Assembly: GCA_914767885.1 (NCBI GenBank)
Contig: CAJZBQ010000048.1
Location: forward strand, 1-64,000
DNA from: Blepharisma stoltei
Taxonomy: Eukaryota; Ciliophora; Heterotrichea; Heterotrichida; Blepharismidae
Length of the DNA: 64,000 nt
Direction: 5' to 3'
Below are positions 59,201-64,000 of this stretch, piece after piece. The notes below the pieces were generated by a model. That model saw only the letters and a program-made list of their open reading frames with translations. It searched no databases and was not told where the DNA came from. The position numbers and the translations under genes are program-made. The first letter of the stretch is position 1, and the number at the start of each line of letters is the position of its first letter.

Positions 59201-61971
59201 TATATAATTTTTTTTAAAAAAAAAAATTAACTCCCCTCCGTGAGTGAACAAAATTTTTTTGTTCACTCACGGAGGGGGGGAGTTAGTAAAAAATATGAAT
59301 AAAGGCTCTTTAAATGCAATATGCGAGTGTCTGGATACGATAAGTTCATTTGTTTCTGGCTGCAAGGCGAATCAAGATACAATTATTAATGGCAGATTAC
59401 TAGAGATTATTGCTCGATTGATGGAATTAAATGAAAGTAGAGATAAATTCGAAAATTATCATGCACCTAATGAAAAGCAGATCAATGGAAACCTTATGGA
59501 CAGTTGAATGATTTCAAAAATTAAATATAAAAGCATGCAAACTATAATTAATCTCATCGAAGGGCGAAAGGATGATCATTTTATCAGTAAAATAGTCAGG
59601 ATTTTAAATTTTGAAGTAGTTGAAGAAAATTTGGTTAATGTTTATTCTAATTTTGTCGACTATTATCCAAATGCAGATTATAATCCTGAGATATTTAACC
59701 ATCTGTATACTTATGATCATAAATCTTTAAGCAATCCTCAGGACACCAATCCAAAATATTACACATGCATAATTGAAACGGGTTTCTATATATACCAATT
59801 ACTTAAATATTACGAAGAGGTAATCTTAATGAAAACGATTAAATATAATACAAAAGCAACAACTAAATCTTATTTTAAAGAAAAATATGCTATAAGCAGC
59901 ATATGAAAGCTGCCACTGATACCATATTTTATGATGATGCAAAAACAAAAGCCTAAAGTGACTGTTGAAATAGATAGAGAAAAATTGATGGAAAATGCTT
60001 ATGCTTCCTTTCATACATTATCTGTAGCTGGAGCAACCCAGGGACCTTGTGGAATGAAGGATGGCGTTTAGGAATGGGTATCAGACTATGTTTTACATGA
60101 ATTGGTGGAGCGCATCGTCATATTAGGCCACACCTCGAGAGAAGATGGAAATCTCGGAGTTGAAAAAGGGAAGCCGAGGAAAAGGGAGCGGCACTCGGGA
60201 AATGCAGTGGCAGGTGGTTGAGCGAAGCAAGAGTGGAGAAAATACCAACGGGGTATTACAGGAAGCTTCTCAATAATCTTAACTAAGAGCAAGCTTATGC
60301 GTTTTTTCAGAAGCATACCTGTAACGTAGAAGTTTTATTGGAAAATAACAATCTCATAAAAATTTATTTCATAATGCCTCCAGAATATCAAGGTCTAAGC
60401 AAAGAAATAAAGAAAATTTTCCAAAGGGATGTTGACAGAACTTCTAATCATACAAAACTGCAGTTTTTGATAAATAAAACAGACGAAATTATTGCAAAAA
60501 TTAAGCATGAGCAAGCGCTGAAACAGTTATTTTCAAAGTATTATCTTTTTTCTTTACTTTTTTATAATGTTTTACTATGAGAAGATATTGTTTTTCATTT
60601 GAATTTAATCGAAAATTTTGGCATTATATACTCATTTTCTTATTATGATACTGACCCAATTGACGAGCCTTCCTTATTTTATGAAGCAAATGGGAATTCT
60701 TGAGGATTAGATATAGACCAGACATGAGTATTCCTAAAAACAATTGGAATTTTAGAAGCTCTATCATCTTTTATTGTGCTTTGCCATTATTTACTCTTTC
60801 CTTTAAATTGGAATAAAAATCCTTTCCTATTTATGAGGATTAGTTTTTTTTTAAAATCTAAAAAATAAAAATTGAATACGATTTTAAATTTTAATTTATT
60901 TAGAGAGAATTACTTTTAAAAACTTAATTGATTCAGTGTGAAAACTAATTTAAATAATATTATAGTTGCGCTTTTTGCATAAAATATGCCAAGCTAAATT
61001 ACACAGATTAATATTTTTTACCTATATTGAAAAATTGTAACTATTTAAAGGGGGTTAAAATATCCAAAAAATGGAAATTATACCTATATTTGTTCCAATT
61101 TAAAAGCGGGGAGTTAGCCAAAGAGTCTCCTTTAATTTTCAAACAAATTGCAAAGGATTATTCATGGACTTCTAGTAGACAAAATAATCTCTCTAAGTTC
61201 TTTTTAAGCTGCCAATTAATCGCCATATCTAGCTGAAAAATATTGACTTATCCAATCATACTTTATTATATCATTTTCCTTGCTTTCGCAATTCTAGGAG
61301 CTTCAATACATCCATTTTTCTTTTCTATAAACCTCCTGATGAATATGGTCTATCGCTATCCAACAATGCAGCTTATCTGTATGTCTATTAGAATCCCCTT
61401 TAAAGCGATGGTATCTGCATGGATCCTAATGTTTCTAATAGTTTATATATTTGGTGTAGTTGGCTACTCCCTAATTCATAACGATTTTACTGATTATTGC
61501 CCAAGCATCCTTGTTTGCTCTATCTATATATTTGACCAAGGCTGAAAACAAAACGGTGGTATAGGGGTATCCTTAAAGAATTATGCTCCTGGCGAGCTCG
61601 ACTACATAAGGCTTTTATACGATAACCTCTACAACGTCATTATTGTCGTCACAATGCTGAACGTTGTCCAAGGTATCGTAATGGATGTTTTTGCCCAGAT
61701 TCGAGAAAAAAACAACAATGACATCACAGATATGAAAACTAAATGCTTTATGTGCGGACTTGAAAGAGATTATATCGAAAGGGTTACTAATGAGCCATTT
61801 AAGCATCATATTTGCTTTGAGCACTGCGAATGGAACTATATTTTATACATTGCTCACATTTTGAATAAAAACAAAGAAGAATACACATCGGCTGAAAAGT
61901 ACATAAAAGAGCTATATGAGCTTAAAGACATCAGATGGTACCCATGGAATCAGTCTTTATCAATTAATTAA
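50251..61971 (+). CDS. ITPR: IP3-receptor/ryanodine-receptor-like calcium release channel
   Basis: Eleven segments separated by ten IESs, plus one short candidate intron, add up to exactly 2599 codons. N-terminus: suppressor/MIR region (IKYGSLITIKIPKSSLLYS, GTPIKFGSLIQLEHYKSQKF, then MNIRIKHLSTGCYLSIG), as in IP3R. Middle: helical RIH-type region with long Leu-rich stretches. RIH-associated block at about 1850-2000 (SLNAICECLDTISSFVSGC). Membrane domain about 2330-2500, with filter GGIGVSLKNYAP near 2460 matching IP3R GGVGD. C-terminus has the linker zinc motif CFMCGL, then H...H (HHICFEHCEWNY). It should release calcium from ER or alveolar stores. Whether IP3 binds cannot be read; basic IP3 ligands were not mapped. 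Note the CDPK in the same window. Confidence 0.9.
50484..51297. mobile_element. IES 1 of the IP3R gene, 814 bp, with a nested MITE
   Basis: TA pointers at 50484 and 51298; joining SKYSFV to MQMLRLKV keeps the frame and a sensible spacing to the next MIR segment. The first 520 bp are GC-richer (CTGTAGCTGGGGTAGCCTGAG, two CTCTCACAG motifs) and unlike the MITEs. A family-1 MITE is at 51008-51284. The two parts could instead be separate IESs. Confidence 0.65.
51008..51284 (+). mobile_element. MITE family 1, nested or adjacent in IES 1
   Basis: Flanks TAA (51008) and TCA (51285). Left CTCCTTCTCCGTGAGCTAGC; subterminal copy shortened (CACTATGAGCGAACAAAAA); right hairpin CTCTATGAGCAAACAAATT facing GTTCGCTCACGGAGTGGGAG. 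Confidence 0.8.
51911..52508 (-). mobile_element. IES 2 of the IP3R gene, 598 bp, retroposon-like
   Basis: Direct repeats TTTGGGAA(A/G)GAA (51911, 52509) with no TA. Relative of the insert at 33769-34331: shared GATTTCTGCGGCCCTGC, CAGTTCGC and similar ends (CACCATTTTATGTATCT). On the minus strand it ends with a TTAATTAAGGTTAAG tail. Excision joins GAFGKE to SKVYFND in frame and gives normal MIR spacing. Confidence 0.7.
52808..52827 (+). other. Candidate 20-nt intron in the IP3R gene
   Basis: A shift of 2 modulo 3 is needed here. GTATATTAATATAATCCAAG has GT-AG borders; removal joins VKKNV to LIYVQTMPHIPTST. Twenty nt is longer than the other introns seen. A 17-nt removal (52828-52844 region) would also fit the frame but has no GT. 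Confidence 0.5.
52897..53029. other. IES 3 of the IP3R gene, 133 bp
   Basis: GTAAA on both sides (TA at 52897 and 53030). Joining SKFG to KKRTKSGLDY leaves 13 residues between conserved W and LDYTPS, close to known receptors. Unspliced, stops TAG and TAA appear. Confidence 0.75.
54545..54695 (+). mobile_element. IES 4 of the IP3R gene, 151 bp, TCA pointers
   Basis: TCA at 54545 and 54696. The left CTCTCGAAAAATTATTTAAT and the right GAAGGTAGGGGAG are eroded CTCCC ends; inner ATATAAATTTTTTTG pairs with its inverse. Removal joins STKT to HEILKIGEKL in frame. Confidence 0.78.
55115..55303 (+). mobile_element. IES 5 of the IP3R gene, MITE family 3, 189 bp
   Basis: Pointers TTA (55115) and TCA (55304). 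The left CTTTCCCACTTTTACATTGG is followed by a facing half (TTAATATTAAAGGGGAATTA); right end TTCAATTTAAAGCAGGGAG. Removal joins QEFLL to NNILHWFQN. Confidence 0.8.
56340..56982. mobile_element. IES 6 of the IP3R gene, foldback element with arms of about 200 bp
   Basis: The two halves (56340-56575 and about 56750-56983) are inverted copies of each other: ATAGATTTCTTTATCGAACA is mirrored by TGTTCGATAAAGAAATCTAT, CACTCTCTCAAAGGGA by TCCCTTTGAGAGAGT, AAAAAGTGGCAT by ATGCCACTTTTT. Similarity of the arms is high but imperfect. TA pointers at 56340 and 56983 are consistent with the arms' ends; removal (643 bp) joins NSRIY to TTVYIPEI. No ORF. Confidence 0.82.
57332..57708. mobile_element. IES 7 of the IP3R gene, 377 bp
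   Basis: Ends TAAAGTG and CACTTTA with TA pointers at 57332 and 57709; removal joins PMYIYIK to YNAIKILMIE. Interior is GC-richer (GGTGGCGCCCACAAAGG, CCAGCAGCCCCAAGGCC) and shares AAAATGG(T/C)G with the retroposon-like inserts. Confidence 0.75.
58903..59282 (+). mobile_element. IES 8 of the IP3R gene, full-length MITE family 1, 380 bp
   Basis: TTA at 58903 and 59283. Best-preserved copy: CTCCCCCCTCCGTGAGTG start, subterminal CTCCGTGAGTGAACAAA, AT core, then a perfect hairpin of two terminal repeats. Removal joins LLETL to VKNMNKGSL in frame. Confidence 0.93.
60000..60295. mobile_element. IES 9 of the IP3R gene, 296 bp, 8-bp direct repeats
   Basis: GCTTATGC at 59997 and 60293. Removal joins MENAYA to FFQKHTCNVEV, a good match to the segment before the channel domain. 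GC-richer, with a right end CAATAATCTTAACTAAGAGC like a retroposon tail. Confidence 0.78.
60791..61113 (+). mobile_element. IES 10 of the IP3R gene, MITE family 3, 323 bp
   Basis: TTA at 60791 and 61114. Left CTCTTTCCTTTAAATTGGAA; right end TGTTCCAATTTAAAAGCGGG then GAG; an inner copy TATTTAAAGGGGGTTAAAAT lies near 61042. Removal joins LCHYL to AKESPLIFKQ. Confidence 0.87.
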
Positions 61972-62013
61972 TAAGAAAATTAAATATCCTTAAACGATAA
62001 TTGTTAAAATTTA

Positions 62014-64000
62014 CTATTTTTTGGCCTTTGCTCCAAGAGATTTGAGCTCGATATAAGCAATAATTCTTGTAACAATAATGTATATTATTTGTGCTAAAAT
62101 GCATATCCCGAGTTTATTATAAAATCCTAAGTCATCCAATGGATCACACTCGGGGCCGTCCGGATCGCAGTCAAAGTCCATGCCATTATATTGGTTGACG
62201 GCTAAGCCTTCAAAACTCCACTTAAACGGTGAGATATATCGGACCCATTTGAAAGCGCTCGCATTTGAATATAACCCGCCAAATGCCATAAGTGGTGCCG
62301 TAAGCATTGGAGAAGCAGCTGAAGCGGTGTTCTCGCTATCACACAATGCACCAATCATATAGCCTAGACCACTTCCTGTGAGAAATGTTAAGAAGATAAT
62401 GAGCCAAAACAGGAAAAACTTGTCAGCCTCCATTTGCAAACCGAGAGGAAAATAAAGCATGACCGATGCTATTAAAGTTGCAAGAATTTGAACTGGCAAC
62501 TCTGTGAACATCTTTGCAAGGAAATAGTTGAAAGCGCCATACAGTCCTTGGCTGTATTCTTTAAATCCCCCCCTCCGTGAGCGAACAAAAAAATCTTGTT
62601 CGCTCAGGGGGTAATTTTTTTTTAAAAAAAAATTATATAGAAATTTTATAGAAAATTTTTTTTTTTCGAAAATTAAAATAATCCTAATTCGCAAAAATTG
62701 AAAAGCAATTTTATTTAATTTGTAAAATTTATGTTTTAAAACGCAATTTGTTTTAAATTAAACAGAATTAGCTCATTATACTAATTATCACTTATATATA
62801 AAATTTTTTCCATAACAAATTTTGGTATTAAAAAAATGTTTGTTTACTCACGGAGGGTGGGTTTTTGGTCAAAAAATAGGGATTTTTCTAATGGCTTTGT
62901 TCGCTCACGGAGAGGGGGAGTAAGATAAACTACTTTTTCACCTGGGAACGTCAGCGAGCAGCTTGAGTTGGCAATCATGACACTATTAATTGAGCAAAAC
63001 GTTAGAACACCGTTAATGTTTTGGACTGCGTCATAGTCATTGCCAAGATCATGGAAAATTAAATCAATCAGCGCACTTGTAACAATGTAAAACATGATGA
63101 TCATGTGACTTTTCCCAGGATTTCTCATGCCATCAATAAAGCTCCTTTTGCATAAAGTTCCAAGCTTTTTAAGTGATTGGGTTTGTTGGACATTGACGAG
63201 GTCCAAGTGAGTGGAATCGTATTCTAAGACTTGGTCTTTATGGTCTTTTACGTTGTTATAGGCTTCTCTAAGATGCTCTAAAGTTTCAAGCTCTTCATCC
63301 GTCATATGATGACGGTCTGTGATATGAAGAATTCTCATATAGAAATCAGGCGGGTTTATATTCGCAGGACTTTTATAGCCAATTTTTGAAAAATATTTGC
63401 GGGAAGCTTTAGCTGAGCCTTGGTAAATGATGAATCCTTCACTTACCAATATAAGCTTCTGAAACTTAAAGAAAATGGATGCACTTGGCTGATGAATAGT
63501 GGAAACAACAGTTTTTCCTTTTTTAGCCTGTTCTAGCAACAAATCGACCAAAACTTCAGCTGTAAAACTGTCTAGACCTGAAGTCGGTTCATCCAGAATA
63601 ATGACCTGAGGCTCAGAAACGAGCTCGGTCGCAATACATACTCTTTTTCTTTCTCCACCAGATATGCCTTTAACAACAGCATTCCCAATCCTATTGTGAG
63701 CGACTTTTCCAAGTCTCAGCTCATCAATGATTTTGTCGACTTTATTTGCAATCTCGTAAGAAGTTCCTGAGCACTTCAATTTGGCTGAAAACATTAATGA
63801 TTCTTTTACTGTAAGAAAAGGTAACAAAACATCTTCTTGGGTGATATAAGCGCTGTACTTCTGGAAATTCATCTTGCTTATGTCGACCCCGTTAGCTTTT
63901 ATCGATCCTGTGACTCTTGAGCTATCTGAGGATTTTATTCGCCCAGCAATAATGTTTAAAAGGGAGGTTTTTCCTGCCCCTGATAAACCCATGATTGCTA
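62014..64000 (-). CDS. ABCG-type half-transporter 2 (5' end beyond the window)
   Basis: The visible part is about 540 aa after removing IES 62562-62920; the start lies past base 64000. Walker A GLSGAGKTSLLN at the right edge, YITQEDVLLPFL, signature GISGGERKRVCI, Walker B VIILDEPTSGLD, TIHQPS. The membrane domain follows; the IES join VVYL-KEYSQGLYGA has exactly the spacing of paralogue 1 (TTFFKEYGQGLYGA). Extracellular CDPDGPECDP, C-terminal IELKSLGAKAKK, TAG. The stop is 42 bp from the IP3R stop (convergent). The two ABCG genes are similar along their whole length and probably arose by duplication. Confidence 0.9.
62562..62920 (-). mobile_element. IES, MITE family 1, in ABCG 2, 359 bp
   Basis: TAA at 62562 and 62921 (TTA on the gene strand). 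The left hairpin is CCTCCGTGAGCGAACAAAAA facing TTGTTCGCTCAGGGGG; the right side has two copies (TTTACTCACGGAGGGTGGG and GTTCGCTCACGGAGAGGGGG). Without removal the transporter ends in a frame derived from the element. Confidence 0.92.

Noticed and set aside
62844-63010. ABCG transporter ending with a Pro/Arg/Lys-rich tail
   Set aside because: That tail is the family-1 MITE read as protein; the true membrane domain resumes at 62561.

Overview
The window looks like one end of a germline (micronuclear) chromosome of a heterotrich ciliate, most likely Blepharisma or a close relative. Three lines of evidence point there. (1) Bases 1-4662 are an uninterrupted CCCTAACA array, the telomere unit of Blepharisma and Stentor. 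(2) TGA is read as Trp in almost every gene, while TAA and TAG end genes. (3) The introns that can be proven are only 15-16 nt long. At least 21 non-coding inserts break genes, and removing each one between short direct repeats restores a frame, as expected of internal eliminated sequences (IESs) removed when the somatic genome forms. No database was searched; family names come from motifs read by eye.

Layout. 1-4662: telomere. 4663-17600: subtelomere. It holds a kelch gene, a second kelch gene split by a 2.5-kb insert with a broken MULE transposase, a broken CoA-transferase (SCOT) gene, an intact B-box/kelch gene, a TPR gene, and several kilobases with decayed scraps of the same genes. 17600-39100 (mostly minus strand): Obg GTPase, a PH-kinase, a CDPK, a second PH-kinase, a kinase-RBR fusion, glycine C-acetyltransferase, a membrane phosphodiesterase, a PX-domain protein, a coiled-coil protein and an AGC-like kinase. 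39200-43500 (plus strand): a cysteine-rich surface protein, a Qa-SNARE and a third PH-kinase. 44000-50000 (minus strand): an ABCG half-transporter and a P4-ATPase. 50251-61971 (plus strand): one IP3-receptor-like calcium channel broken by ten IESs. 62014-64000 (minus strand): a second ABCG half-transporter running off the window.

The IESs fall into classes. (a) MITE-like elements start CTCCC, carry GAACAAA about 20 bases in, and are flanked by a TNA trinucleotide (TTA, TCA, TGA or TAA); three sequence families share this plan and the same internal layout. (b) GC-richer inserts have 8-16 bp direct repeats and sometimes a TAAC/TTAA-rich tail, resembling retroposons. (c) Small or unclassified inserts have TA or slightly longer pointers. 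(d) One foldback insert has arms of about 200 bp. Many apparent ORF ends and starts are artefacts of reading into these elements. The coordinates below give whole gene spans, with the inserts listed separately.

Functionally the window is rich in signalling genes: six protein kinases, one PDE and one IP3 receptor, plus membrane traffic and lipid transport (PX, SNARE, P4-ATPase, two ABCG). Genes are packed tightly (5 bp and 42 bp gaps seen) and nothing suggests operons.
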